A stretch of 64,000 nt of DNA from Nephrotoma appendiculata (taxonomy: Eukaryota; Arthropoda; Insecta; Diptera; Tipulidae), in NCBI GenBank assembly GCA_947310385.1, contig OX371225.1, forward strand, positions 18,791,050 to 18,855,049, in the 5' to 3' direction. The notes under the pieces are model-generated. The model saw only the letters and a list, made by a program, of their open reading frames with translations, made no database searches and was not told where the DNA came from. The position numbers and the translations under genes were made by a program. Shown in pieces: positions 48,357 through 59,419 of this stretch. How positions within the stretch are numbered: position 1 is the stretch's first letter; every line of letters starts with the position of its first letter.

Positions 48357-49990
48357 ATGATTTGTCGTCGCATGAATCTAAAGCAAAATAAACTTTATGA
48401 AATTAAATTAAAATTGGCAGTTTCTCGTATTTTCCGAAATAAAGATTTGCTATCTAATAATTCAACCGATATTAACTTTTCAAATTTTCAAACAACACAG
48501 CTGAACTGTTAAGAAAATCTTATTTATACTACGGAATATAATGATTTACAAAAAGCTTTTGAACAAACATCGACGATTAACGGTGACCGTCGTTCAAATG
48601 ACACAGAACTCATGCCAAAGCCGAACGATAATTACATACCTAAGACAGGACATTTTTTGGAAATGAATGGAACAGAATTGCAACCCTTTATCGAAACAAA
48701 ATGCACCACTGCAAAAAATCGATGAGTGGAAACTAAAGTTTGAAATCCAATTAAAATATATTGAAAATTCTAAGGAACACATTCGCAATACTATCAATAA
48801 TTCTTTGATAGAAGTCGGTAACCCCTGTGTCGTATCGTTTGGAACGATACACTTACAAAATTTATTACAAAAGAATTCTGTAATTTATGGTCAATGTAAA
48901 TATGGTAAGCAAAAAACAAAATTCAAATGCTTTTTGTTTTTGTCCAAGGTGACGGTATTCTGGTTCATTTGGGCCGTAAACTATTTAGCCAAATTAGAGG
49001 GGATGTACTGAGTAATAAAACACCGCACAATTATGAATTGAAAATGTTTAAAAAATCGAACTTTGAACTAGCTCAGAAAGGAAACACTTACCGACTTACT
49101 TCGACGAATGTTATCCGTAAAATTAAGTTCGAAAAACGTGTTAATGAGCAAAATAAAAAAGATAATTTTATTTATTCGGTCGCTTATCCCCTCAAAGTAA
49201 TTTTAATTTGGGTTAGTCAAATCGAGCTGTTACAAAACTATCGACCTACCGTAATACACATGGGTGCTACAGGTAGCGTAGTAAAAAATCCAACTTGTTG
49301 TCTTCATAACCTTAAGCGTATATTGTACTATGCGTGCGTTATTAAAATCAATAACATAATTGTACCAATTGTGGAGATGGTATCAAGTCAACATGACTCG
49401 AAAATTATAACGAAATTTCTAATTGACGTGCACTCTCAAATGCTAAAACTACCTAAACCTACATCAATAAACTGTTATGTTGTGGATTGATCTTGGACAT
49501 CGATAAAATCGATGGAATCCATGGAAACTTTCAATAGAATGACGCATACATTTTATTCGACCGACGTGCCCCGATTTTCGGAGTCTAACGCAGCTGATAA
49601 AAAGTTTTCTCATTTTATAGAATGTTTGCAAATATGCAGGAAAACATTATATCAAAGATCAATGGCAATAGTTCTAATGAAATTTTAAATAAAAAAATTA
49701 GTACTTTTATTCAGATTTTGTTAAATTTGTCATCAGAAAATATTTTTCGTATTTACCCTTCTGGGCCACCTGCTATTCTAAAAAAAACTCGGTATTCCTG
49801 GCCGCTTATCCAATGCTAATTTTGAAAATTGGTTTCGACTGGTTCAAAATCAATAAACAAATTATAAACAGTTCAAAATAGGCCGATTTGTTGATCTAAT
49901 CAAAGAAAAAATAGATGGAACTCTTTTGAGAATTCAATATTCCCACATCTTATCACCAACTCAGGTAATTAAACCTGACCGCGTAGTAAA
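48357..49990 (+). pseudogene. putative transposase-like gene of unknown class, degenerate
   Basis: From ATG 48357 a frame (MNLKQNKLYEIKLKLAVSRIF) is stopped at 48508. It continues with NGDRRSNDTELMPKP and then shifts to an open part at 48667-48925 (KIDEWKLKFEIQLKYIE, then VVSFGTIHLQNLLQ). A 187-codon part (48927-49490) follows with SVAYPLKVILIW, RPTVIHMGATGSVVKNPTC, ILYYACVIK, IVPIVEMVSSQHD, ITKFLIDVHSQML and INCYVVD. After a TGA comes SWTSIKSMESMETFN, and later GIPGRLSNANFENWFRLVQ. I recall a widespread unnamed arthropod protein type with DATGSVVRKP, MISxxHD and VVDxSW at these places; if so, the first Asp is Gly here. A MULE-like DDE transposase is possible but not shown. Confidence 0.5.
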
Positions 49991-50104
49991 CCCATTGTTA
50001 CTGATCTACACAAGAAACTAAAATAATCTGTTTTGTATAGTCTACTACTTACATTCCAAACCAATCAGCGACGATTAATAAATTATATCTGAAACGACAC
50101 CGAT

Positions 50105-50325
50105 CAAACGGCACAGTGGTTAAAGCTCTGGCGTTTGGATCGAGAGGTACCGAAATCGAATCCGGTTAAGGGCAGGATTCAGAACGAAATTTCCATCAAC
50201 AGATTACGATCTGTGTTAAAAGGAACACAACTACGACCCCCTATCGGCGTGCAAAGGGCCGACCCATCTTCCAAGAACAGTACTATAGGCTGGCATGGAG
50301 CTATGAAATGCTGATTTGGTAAAAC
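50105..50325 (+). mobile_element. tRNA-derived SINE, diverged plus-strand copy
   Basis: An A-box-like GGCACAGTGGTTAA (about 50110) and B-box-like AATCGAATCCGG (about 50154) are spaced as in a tRNA-derived promoter. The body then matches the other copies more loosely: ATTCAGAACGAAATTT, CAGATTACGATCTGTG, AAACACAACTACGACCCC-like and GGCATGGAGCTATGAAATGC. It is the most diverged of the three copies. Confidence 0.6.
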
Positions 50326-50539
50326 TGCAAATATGAGCCAATGAGAAGTTTTCTCGAAAAAACGTTCTGAACCAATCTACATCGGAACGAAATATGCCTC
50401 GTTTGATAGGTTGAACCCGTAGGAGTTATTATATTGTTTCATTCTGATGCAATCTCCACGAAGACTTTTTATTGTGAGAATAAATGAGATCTACTCAAAA
50501 ATCATAAGAAGCCCCATGAGAGCCTTGGTCGTTTTCGTA

Positions 50540-50800
50540 AGTCTGGTCTATCCCTTTTGTGATTTACTAACACAATTGTGCGGGCAGGGCAAAAGTACCA
50601 TGTCAAAAATTTATTTTTGTATGTTTTTTGAACCAATTTACACATTTGTGAATTCCTTTTTACTAATTTTCGTCCGAAAAAAAACACTATCTATACACAC
50701 AATTGTGTTGGTCTTACTTCAAATCAAGCGAATTTTTTATTAACAACGCCATTACATACTATGGTTTTTTACTCACACATTTGTGTGGGTTGGACTAAAA
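50540..50800. mobile_element. rearranged palindrome-rich MITE related to the 1.96-kb element
   Basis: Four palindrome-like sites lie here: ACACAATTGTG near 50570, ACACATTTGTGA near 50638, ACACACAATTGTGT near 50696 and CACACATTTGTGTG near 50774. CACAATTGTGCGGGCAGGGCAAAAG resembles the right end of the 1964-2339 element in the same orientation, while ATTTTCGTCCGAAAAA and its flanks match its centre in the opposite orientation. So this is a jumbled or doubled copy. The outer TTAA sites are not preserved. Confidence 0.5.
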
Positions 50801-51049
50801 CTGAGCCAATTTTTTGTTTTCTTGGTTGAAAAAGGGCTATATGAGGTATCATTGTTTGGTAGAATTTTGGTGCTATTTTTGGGTTGATTCTGTTTTGTTG
50901 TGTTTCTAACGGTTTTTTGTCGTTTAGTTTTATACCACGGATGAAATATGTTATTTATTTCATTTGTATTTTATTTCATATTTTAATTTCTATTAATACT
51001 AAACTCTGATTTTGTGTATTTAAAAAACTATAGATTATTAAAATATAAG

Positions 51050-51960
51050 GTTGAACGGTATGATATCAAAGGGCCGAATGTCGAAGGGCTGAATTTCAAA
51101 GGGCCGAATGTGTCGAAGGGCCGAATATCGAAGGGCCGAATGTCTAAGGGCCGAATGTGTCGAAGGGCCGAATGTGTCGAAGGGCCGAATGTCGAAGGGG
51201 CGAATGTCGAAGGGCCGAATGTGTCGAAGGGCCGAATGTGTCGAAGGGCCGAATGGGTCGAAGGGCCGAATGGGTCGAAGAGCCGATTTTTTTTGATTTT
51301 TTTTTTGTTTTTAGAAATATATTTATTTTATTTTATTTAATTATTTAGTTTAATTATTTTTTTATTTTTTGTACCATATACCTATTATCAGGTGGCGCAT
51401 GATAAAATTTTCCTTCACCAAAATGTATCGCTGACCGGATACGTGGAATTTCATAAATACTCAAAGATGAAAAATATTAAAATACATAAATTCATAAGAA
51501 ATTCATTTATGTTTAATAAAAACAAAAAAAAAAAAAATACTAAATATTCTATAATAAAAAATATGAAAAATAAAAAAATATAAAAATATTCTAATATTCT
51601 TAAAATAATTTATTTTGTTATAAAACAACAAATTTAAAAAATTATATTTCTAAAAACAAAACAAAAATTCGGCCCTTCGACCCATTCGGCCCTTCGAAAC
51701 ATTCAGCCCTTCGACCCATTCGGCTCTTCGACATTCGGCCCTTCCACACATTCGGCCCTTCGACACATTCGCCCTTCGACATTCGGCCCTTCGACATTCG
51801 GCCCTTAGACATTCGGCCCTTAGACATTCGGCCCTTCGACACATTCGGCCCTTCGACACATTCGGCCCTTCGATATTCGGCCCTTCGACATTCGGCCCTT
51901 CGACATTCGGCCCTTCGACATTCGGCCCTTCGACATTCGGCCCTTCGTACCTATTCCGAT
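51050..51960. mobile_element. foldback-type element with tandem-repeat arms
   Basis: Two arrays of the same 15/17-bp repeat face each other: GGGCCGAATGTCGAA or GGGCCGAATGTGTCGAA on the plus strand at 51068-51286 (about 14 units), and its reverse complement at 51668-51948 (about 18 units). Just inside both arrays GTTTTTAGAAATATA is also inverted, so the inverted repeat runs on into the AT-rich centre (51,325-51,640). Drosophila FB and Galileo foldback elements have such arms. The arrays give open frames on both strands (SKGRM and EGPNV repeats), which come from the repeat and not from a gene. The centre holds no transposase. Confidence 0.8.
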
Positions 51961-53069
51961 TGAACAATATTGCCATATACACACATAAATCTTATAAGAA
52001 AAAAACGTGGCGTCCTGTTTGTTTCTTTCTAACATTGACTATCATTAACTATTAGTCTCGCTCTATTTTATACTTAACAGAGAAAATACTAACATATAAT
52101 TAGCTTTCAAGAATTCTTATTGGATACGTATACGAATTGTTGTTATTTTTTGTTAAAAACTTCACACTCATGATCAAACACAATTGGACGGCAAAAACCA
52201 CAAAAATATTAATCAAAGAATACGAGGCGAATGAATTTTTCTAGAAAAAGAAGTGTGGCCATTAGGCTATCTTCCATACTTATTGAATTTCATAAGTGTG
52301 TTCCAGTCGTTTAATTTGCGGCGGAATTGTATGGACAATAAAATTAATTGAATTGTCATCCATACTTAAATATTTTATGTTTTTAATTTTGATGGACACC
52401 TTCTAAATCACGATTCTAGATACCCAGGGTTTCACCCAGATTCCTTTTTTTTATTTCTGTTTCTAACGATTTAATAATAAAATCGCTTAATGTTATTGCA
52501 CTGCTGATCGTTGTCGCTTCATTTTTTCTGAAGTTTGGGGAAAATTTTGATAAAATTTATTATGTAGTGTAATTTACAAAAATTATTTGATCAAAATTGT
52601 TTTTAAAAAATGTATAGAAATATTTTATAAAATACCTTTGTCAAAGATGTTTTATATTGTAATTCCGGCCTATCTCGTTTAGTCACAATAATTTATTATG
52701 CAGGTCAATAAACTGTTAATAATTTTTGGAAAGTACATTTATTGGAAACCTCTTCGAAATTCAGTAAAACATGTATGCATACACTCGACATGATTACTAA
52801 AGCGAAAAATTATGCTTAGAGGACTGTTAGTAAAACTGACTTGTAAATTAAAAAACATTATCTCTACTTAAAATTATCAAAATATCTTAAGGTTAACCAA
52901 CCCTTGTTGGTTGTTATGTCGTTCTTTGATCATACTTAACTATACACATCCTCACAAAATTTGAAAAGCTCCCAATGAACTGCCACTTTTAATACACAGA
53001 GGTACACCAAATTTCGTAAGTATCTTCTAATAAAATATGAAAAAAATTAGGTATGAACCGCCTGGACTG
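51961..53069. other. AT-rich intergenic stretch, no gene seen
   Basis: No frame above about 60 codons and no repeat noticed. It ends where reverse-transcriptase-like coding begins; no LTR or gag remnant was recognised. Confidence 0.5.
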
Positions 53070-55110
53070 TAGAGATGCCGAATTTTGCTGAACACAGTTT
53101 TTATCATACTTCATATGGTCATTTCCATTTTAAACGAATACCTTTCGGTCTAAAAGGAACTCCAGCAACCTTTTAGAACCTCATGAATAAAGTTCTCTCA
53201 GGATTCAATGGACTCAAGTGTTTTGTTTACTTAGATGATATGGTTATAATTTAGACGACCATAATGTTAATCTCGATAAATGCCAATTACGTTAGAAGGA
53301 AATAACTTATCTAAGTCACTTAATTGATCGTGAAGGACTGAAACCAGATCCTCTAAAAAAGCAGTATTAGAGTATTCCAGACCAAAAACTCCTCGTGATA
53401 TAAAATCATTCTGAGGTTTCATTGGATACTACCGTCGCTTCCTCAAAAATTTTGCTAACATTTCCAGACCTCTGAATAATCTATTAAAAAAGGGGTAATA
53501 TATTCGTGTGGACTCCGTTTTGCGATGAATCTGTCAAACATTTACAAAATTGTCTAGTCACACCACACCGCCAAACCTACAATTCCCAGATTTCGAGCAA
53601 GAATTTATTATAACTTGCGACGCCAGTGACTTCCCCATTAGATCCGTGTTATCCTAATTATGTTCTTCAGGGGATCTTCCGGTAGCATAAGCTAGCCGAA
53701 ACCTAAATAAAACGGGATACAATTACTCAGTCATCGAAAAAGTTACTTTCAGTTTTTTGGTCAATTCAGTATGTCAGACCTTTTGTCCATGGCAGAAAAT
53801 TTAAGATCATTTTTTATTATAAACCTTTGGTTAAGTTAAATAGCATTAACAATACATCTTCAACACTAATTCGATGGAGATTGCTACCTGACGAATATGA
53901 CTTCGTAATTGCCCGTACAACAGGATCACTGAATCGAGACGCCGATGCGCACAGTCATATTGCTATTGAATTAATAGATAATCCAAATCGAACTCTACCA
54001 ACTCCCATCATTAATTTACCAAACCTATATAAATTACCAGAACTTTCATTAGATCCTAATCAGTTTTTAACTAATTCTTCTATTCTTGAAACCTTCCCTA
54101 ATCATTTAAATAATCAAAATTAAATCACAAAACTACAAATTCTAACTCTTCAATAGAAATACCTACAAATTCTCTATCAAACTCAGATTTCTTAACGAAA
54201 CCAGTAAATTCAAACGAAATCGTAAATGTGATTACCCGATTCAAATCCAAATCCGTGAAAACTCAAGATGATTTTTCACATATCCTACATTCCAACACTG
54301 AATCTTCTCATGAATATCATCCACAAATCCATAAATCAGCATACTCCAGATCCAAATTCCACATCTACTTCAAATGAAAATTCGAATAAACAAATTGTGA
54401 TTGTGAACAAATTACTGATTCTACAGAGCAAACTAAATTAATTGAGGAATTTCATAACACCCCGTTAGAAGAACATCAGGAAGTACTACAATCTTATCGT
54501 CGCTTAAGAAAATATTATTATATTTTCTCAAAAATTTTCTCGTCAAATAGAGTATTATATTAACTTATGTGATTTCTGTCAAAGACAAACGGCTTCCTAA
54601 ACAATTAAAATATCTATGACAATTACTACTACCTACTTCTCAATTTTCATTTCAAGAAATCTTTCTAAAGCATTCGTGGAAACTTTTATCTGTGTGTTTG
54701 GAGCGCCACGAACGTTATTACCGATGAGACCTCTAATTTCGTAGAAAAATTCTTCAAGGAATACTGTAAACTTATAGGAATACGACAAACGAACACCACA
54801 GCTATTCATGCTCGAAGCAACGAAGTATTTTAAAGGTATCACCGAACTCTGACAGAATACAGTCGCCATTTTATTGATATCGAAATTCTAGATTGCGATT
54901 CATGGTTGCAATACGCCAGGTTTACTTATAATATGACACCCCATACAACAACCACATTCATGCCTTACAAATTATTATTTGGATATAAACTCAACATTCC
55001 TGATTCCTTTGATTTCATGACAAATTCACTCCGGCTGAATAAAGGAGATTTGGTTGAAAAACGAAACAAAACAGAACCAATGTTCGCCCCCATGATTGGG
55101 TTCTTATAAA
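53070..55110 (+). pseudogene. Ty3/Gypsy retrotransposon pol, heavily broken
   Basis: Domains occur in Ty3/Gypsy order. Reverse transcriptase: GHFHFKRIPFGLKGTPATF (about 53,120) and FVYLDDMVI (about 53,225), the catalytic YxDD-type motif. Then the connection and RNase H: GYYRRFLKNFANISRPL-like (53,425-53,470) and, in the 98-codon open part at 53827-54123, the RNase H end LIRWRLLPDEYDFVI followed by SLNRDADA. A linker follows. Integrase: a zinc-finger remnant near 54,440-54,520 (EEFHNTPLEEHQE), a core remnant with EKFFKEYCKLIGI and YHRTLTEYSRHF, then WLQYARFTYNMTPH and YKLLFGYKLNIP (54,906-55,020). Many stops and frameshifts occur, and neither LTR nor gag was found, so it cannot move. Related families include insect retroviruses, but no envelope gene was seen. 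Confidence 0.85.
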
Positions 55111-55126
55111 GTCACACAAGTTATAT

Positions 55127-55340
55127 CAGGGGCGGTATGTTCACCATCACTTCGAATCGAAATTCGAAAAAGTCGAATGGCGGTATGTTATATCATTTTC
55201 GAATCGCGATAAATGATAAAGTTTCATCGTTTAAAAGCAAAGTAATAATAAATGTAGCTGACATTCGAAAATGATAAAACATGCCGACTATCACTTTTTC
55301 CGATTCGATTTTTTTCAAATTTCGATTCAAAGTGTTGGAA
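55127..55340. mobile_element. inverted-repeat MITE-like segment
   Basis: The left arm (55,140-55,192: CACTTCGAATCGAAATTCG, AAAAAGTCGAAT, GGCGGTATGTT) is matched imperfectly by the inverse of the right arm (55,276-55,340: ACACTTTGAATCGAAATTTG, AAAAAATCGAATCGG, GGCATGTTTTA). The segment opens CAGGGGCGGTATG, reminiscent of some hAT ends, but the expected inverse at the right end is missing. It begins 17 bases after the last recognisable Gypsy coding sequence. Confidence 0.5.
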
Positions 55341-55844
55341 TTGTACACAATAATCCATTAAAATTAAAAACATAAATAAAATAAATAAATGAAATTATAT
55401 TTATAAAATAATTAAAGTTATAATTGTTATATTTTAAATTAAATGAATGTGTAAAATAAAATTTAAATATTTTGGTTCTTATTTTTGATCAATTTACCAT
55501 ACAATCAACATAAATTTGAGAAAGATTTAGAAAATTCTTCCAAAGCGTTCCAAAGCAAAATTTAAAAAATGGTGTAAGCTTTTTTGAAAATTTAACTTAC
55601 AATCATTTTGTTTTAAACCGTTTTTCCGTAAATCATTTAACCTTTCCAAAACATGGAATAGCATGAGCAAAAAACGAAAAGGCTCCTATCGATGCTGGCA
55701 CTTTGATGGACCAATTCAGGCAAAAATTCACTAGGAGCTCCCAAAGTTTATAGAAAAAGCTTAAGTAGGAAGTTTCATACCGATCAATCAATCCGTATAT
55801 TAGATGTACAATGATCAATTTTTTTATTGAAACCTTAACTTACT
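55341..55844. other. AT-rich spacer, no gene seen
   Basis: A 61-codon minus-strand frame at 55633-55818 has no motif. TTCCAAAGCGTTCCAAAGC near 55,540 is a two-unit tandem repeat. Confidence 0.5.
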
Positions 55845-56190
55845 TGCACCGGGCAAGTGGTGCAGTGGATAAAACTTCGGCACTTGGACCAGGATGTACT
55901 GGATTCGAATCCAATCAGAGGCTAGATGCAAATAAAATTTTCATCATCGATTACAATCGGTGATGTTAATAAACACAACTAAGACCCTCTGATGAAGTGA
56001 AGAATTCAGCGCCGACCCACCGTTCACGTCAATGTACAGGTTGACATGGAGCTTGCAATTTGCCGGTGGTATACTGTAGTTGTGTGAGTAGGTGAATAAG
56101 TGAATGGGTTAATGATGAAGCGTGAATGCGTGATCTGTGCTACAAAAATGGCCTAAAAGTTTACCTTAAACCACTGAAACCTAAAAACCT
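55845..56190 (+). mobile_element. tRNA-derived SINE, best-preserved copy
   Basis: The A box TGGTGCAGTGG (55858-55868) fits the polymerase III consensus, and the B box GGATTCGAATCC (55901-55912) lies 32 bases further, the usual tRNA-type spacing. The body shares long stretches with the minus-strand copy at 0.26-0.52 kb. The 3' part is a loosely repetitive GTGAATAAGTGAATGGGT stretch ending in CCTAAAAACCTAACC. It encodes no protein. It would be transcribed by polymerase III from these internal boxes. Confidence 0.8.
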
Positions 56191-56519
56191 AACCTATAAC
56201 ATACTTGCAAATTTAATTTATAATCTTTTAATGCTTAATAGATTATCTCAAATATGATATGCTTTTGAAAGTATTTGCAAGAAAAGTAAAGGCTTCTTTA
56301 GAAATTGTAACTTGTGGTAAACCGTTTTCGGTAAAAATTCACTCAGATACCTACTTTATAGAGAAAGCCTGTGGCAATACTGCATAAAGGAATAACTCCC
56401 GTTATACCATTATGCAATATTGCAATAAACCCTTACCGTTTTTTTACACGACTACTAATGTGAAACCAATAACGAAATGTAAAATGACATAATTCAGTAA
56501 AATTAAACTGTATAACATA
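56191..56519. other. spacer between SINE and Helitron end
   Basis: AT-rich; TTTATAGAGAAAGC and TTACCGTTTTTT phrases only. No gene or clear repeat seen. Confidence 0.5.
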
Positions 56520-57056
56520 CTAGCTGAAGCACCCGGCTTTGCCCGTGTTAAATTGAACTGCGGAACTTCAACATGTGATTTTTAATTTACTTTATAATTA
56601 ATTAGAAATACTTAAGAGAATTGAATAAAATCAATTCAAAAATAATTTGTGGGCTTTACCGCAATGCTTATAAACCACATTTTTTGATTTTCCTCCCAGA
56701 GCTAAAACAAACAAATTTTTTCAAGTCCAGACTCTTGAGCATGCCACATACATCGGGCAATGAGAAAAGCAATGGCTTTTCAAATGCACGCCTGCAAACT
56801 TAGGGGACTGTCCGTGAGCCTTGTTGATGGTTATGGCAAATAAAAGTTGAACTGGGAAAGTTTTGGCGGGTCTTAATTCCGCGGAAGCATTATTCCGCAG
56901 AACCATTATATTATTGATGATTCTTTTTTCAATTTCGAGATATGAGAAAGCATTCCAGCGTGTAATAATTACGGTCGATATACAACAAATATTGATACAT
57001 ATAAAATATTTGTTAAAACTCCTACGGTTTTTATCAACAAACGGGAAAAACGCCAT
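56520..57056 (-). mobile_element. Helitron 3' end with helicase C-terminal fragment
   Basis: On the minus strand an open part (57056-56721) ends with FPVQLLFAITINKAHGQ (residues 67-83 of the open part) and MYVACSRVW, the last two conserved motifs of the PIF1-like helicase domain of Helitron Rep/helicase proteins. About 200 bases later the sequence reads ACGGGCAAAGCCGGGTGCT and then TCAGCTAG, followed by T. This matches the typical Helitron 3' terminus: a GC-rich hairpin, then CTAG, inserted before T. The terminus is therefore at 56520. The upstream part of the helicase and the Rep domain are missing; a piggyBac-like relic on the other strand begins at about the same place. Confidence 0.8.
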
Positions 57057-57099
57057 TGGGCTATCTAAAGTATCTGGTTGTATGTCGGGAAACCGCTAC

Positions 57100-58209
57100 T
57101 ACACATTACGTACATCGCGTCATTTTGGACACATCCGTTGAAAACAAAAATGTGTTTTGGAAAGTGCAACCGGTACTAGATGATGTAAAAATTGTAGCTC
57201 GTCAGTTTGCAAAAGGTACGCTCCGCCCGGTGAGCTTAACAAATTTTGTGATCACGACGTCAGCTGGTTTGATTGTAGATTTTGAAATTTATCAGGGCGA
57301 GTCTACCAACCATAAAGCACAGAAACCTTGGTTTAGGTCCATCGATCGTATTGAGATTAACTGAAACAATTCCACTTGGAAGTTTATTGTATTTTGATCG
57401 ATACTTTCGACAGTTGCTTCATTCAAAAAATTAGGTGAATTGAATTTTAAAGCAACTGGAACAAGCATGAATATTCGTTCGAGAAAAGTTAATTTTAAAA
57501 ATGACAGAAAATTTAAAAAGGGCGAATCTCAAGAATTTACACGTTGTAACCAAAACCAAACCATTTCTGCTGTCAGATGGAAGGATTGAAAATGTGTTAC
57601 CACCATATCTATCATTTGTAATATTAATCCCGTTGGTGTCGTTGATCGATGGTACAAACCACAAAAAAATATATCCAAGTTGAGTGTCCGTTCGTTATCG
57701 AGAATTACAATAAACACATGGGTGGTGTCGATATATGTGACCAACAAATGGAATGCTAACAGAACTTTTATTATAACAAAGAAATGGCCTGTTAAAGTTG
57801 CCCACCACTTCATCCATCTTTCGTCAATTCGTGGATGGAGTACAGAAAAATTTGTTTGCAATTAAATGTACCGAAATCGAAAATTTTTGATCTCTTAAAA
57901 TTTAAAATGAATGTAGCAGGTTCTTTTTTAGCTGACGCCCATTATGAAAATGAAACGAGCGGTTCTAACTATATTGAGGCAGATGAACTGGCACAGAAAA
58001 ATAAAACATTTGAACCATTGCCTTCTTTAGGTAGACGGTTTTCATCACAAGGCAACTGGCCTACATGGGACAATTTGAGAACTCCGTGGATGTGCCATCT
58101 AAAATCCTGTAGTTCTCGAACGAAATGCAGATGCGGAAAGTGCAATGTGTATTTGGGCTCAACGAAAAGTAACAACTGTTTTAAAATCTTTTATGTACGA
58201 AGAGAATGA
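57100..58209 (+). pseudogene. third piggyBac-like transposase relic, different family
   Basis: An open part (57056-57364) carries ARQFAKGTLRPVSLTNFVITTSAGLIVDFEIYQG, the central part of piggyBac-type transposases. The following pieces include LGSLLYFDRYF near 57,385, a short VGVVDRW near 57,635, and YNKHMGGVD-type sequence around 57,715, split by frameshifts. The last open part (57835-58209) ends with a Cys-rich segment (CHLKSCSSRTKCRCGKCNVY, then NNCF) like the zinc-binding tail of piggyBac proteins. It is unlike copies 1 and 2 in its detailed sequence, so it is another family. The N-terminal third is missing. No inverted repeat ends were found. Confidence 0.75.
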
Positions 58210-59105
58210 CCGACCCCTGGAAATTCAGTTAAAATGAAGGAATGAATATAATTTGATTACATTTCTTTTACCACGACTGTAAAACGCACCGTGAGTGAAA
58301 GAAAACGATAGGTACTACTTATCGAGTTATTGCATGATTGTACTAAATGATTGAATTAAAAATTTTAAAGAAAAACTGCAAAATATATAAATCTGTAATC
58401 AATCTTAAGATTTCTAAAGTGAAAAATTAAATTTATACAAATTTTAGTTATCTTTGACTTTTAGATTTGCACCAATTTTCGCAAGGATCATCCAATTTAT
58501 GTAAAAAATTTAAATAGCCAGTTTTGTTCCAAATAACCAATATTCCTAGATTCTATAGCTGTCTAATTTTAACGAAATATTTTTTTTTACCTAAACTCGT
58601 CATTTCCGGGAAACTTTAAAAAAAGATCTAACCTAATTTAGCTTGAAATTTAATCTACAATGTTTTGCTTTAATAGTTTTTTCGTAAATGCTATACGCCT
58701 TTCAAAATAATTGCAAAACCCGTAATAGCTCGTAAGGTAAGCTTGCAGTGGGTATGTAAATAGTTAGATACGTGGCTTGATAACATGGGACATATAGCTT
58801 ATGTTAAAATGAATAAAATCGTTGTCCGTTTAAAAATACAGAGTCAACTTCATTACAAAACTATGGATTCCGTCGCTCCCTGATTACACACCAACAGCAT
58901 TGATCCTGCAACAGGACAAACCTGAAGAAGTTTCTTTCTGATATTCCAACAACAGCACGGTCGGAACGCGCACTAGCAGGTAAGGCTGGAATTTTGTTAA
59001 ATGTGATTACTATCTAGATATTTGGTTTTCATTTACAAAACAATAACTTTGTTAACTCTGGGTTTGGTCATAAAAAAAATTAAGATTTTGGTCAAAATCA
59101 AAACT
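58210..59105. other. intergenic stretch, no gene seen
   Basis: AT-rich. Around 58,860-58,980 there is a GC-richer piece (CCGTCGCTCCCTGATTACAC, ACAGCACGGTCGGAACGCGC) without an assignable frame; it could be a short element remnant. Confidence 0.5.
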
Positions 59106-59419
59106 GAGGGGTATATCCTATATCCGGTCGCAAATTATTTAATTTCGAGGCAAAACATGGTTAATAGATTTAATTTGCTATGCCAATTGACACGTTTTTT
59201 TAAATTTAAATTTATTTTGCGATTGTAGAGTAGAAATCTACGAAAAGGCTGCTACGCATTTTCCGAGGTCGCAGGATTTTTATGCTTCTCTACTTAACAA
59301 TCGCAAAAAAACTTTAAATTTAAAAAAAAAGGGAGAATTGGCATTGCAAAATAAATCTAGTAACCATATTTCTGATCACAAATAAATTATTTGCGACCGG
59401 ATAGAGGATATACTCCTTA
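59106..59419. mobile_element. 314-bp inverted-repeat element (foldback MITE)
   Basis: The left arm 59106-59240 and the right arm 59284-59419 are imperfect inverses for about 135 bp. Shared phrases, reading inward, are GTATATCC...TATCCGGTCGCAAAT, ATGGTTANTAGATTTA, ATGCCAATT, TTTAAATTTAAA and TTTGCGATTGT...AGTAGA. The centre is GGCTGCTACGCATTTTCCGAG. By eye the arms are roughly 80% alike, so the element is old. There is no coding capacity and no clear target duplication. Confidence 0.75.

Noticed and set aside
51014..51982. Open frames of SKGRM/EGPNV repeats on both strands as repeat proteins
   Set aside because: They arise from tandem 15/17-bp DNA units without stops in several frames on both strands; no start context or non-repeat domain supports a protein.
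57969..58175. Minus-strand 68-codon frame
   Set aside because: Antisense shadow of the Cys-rich end of the piggyBac-like relic.
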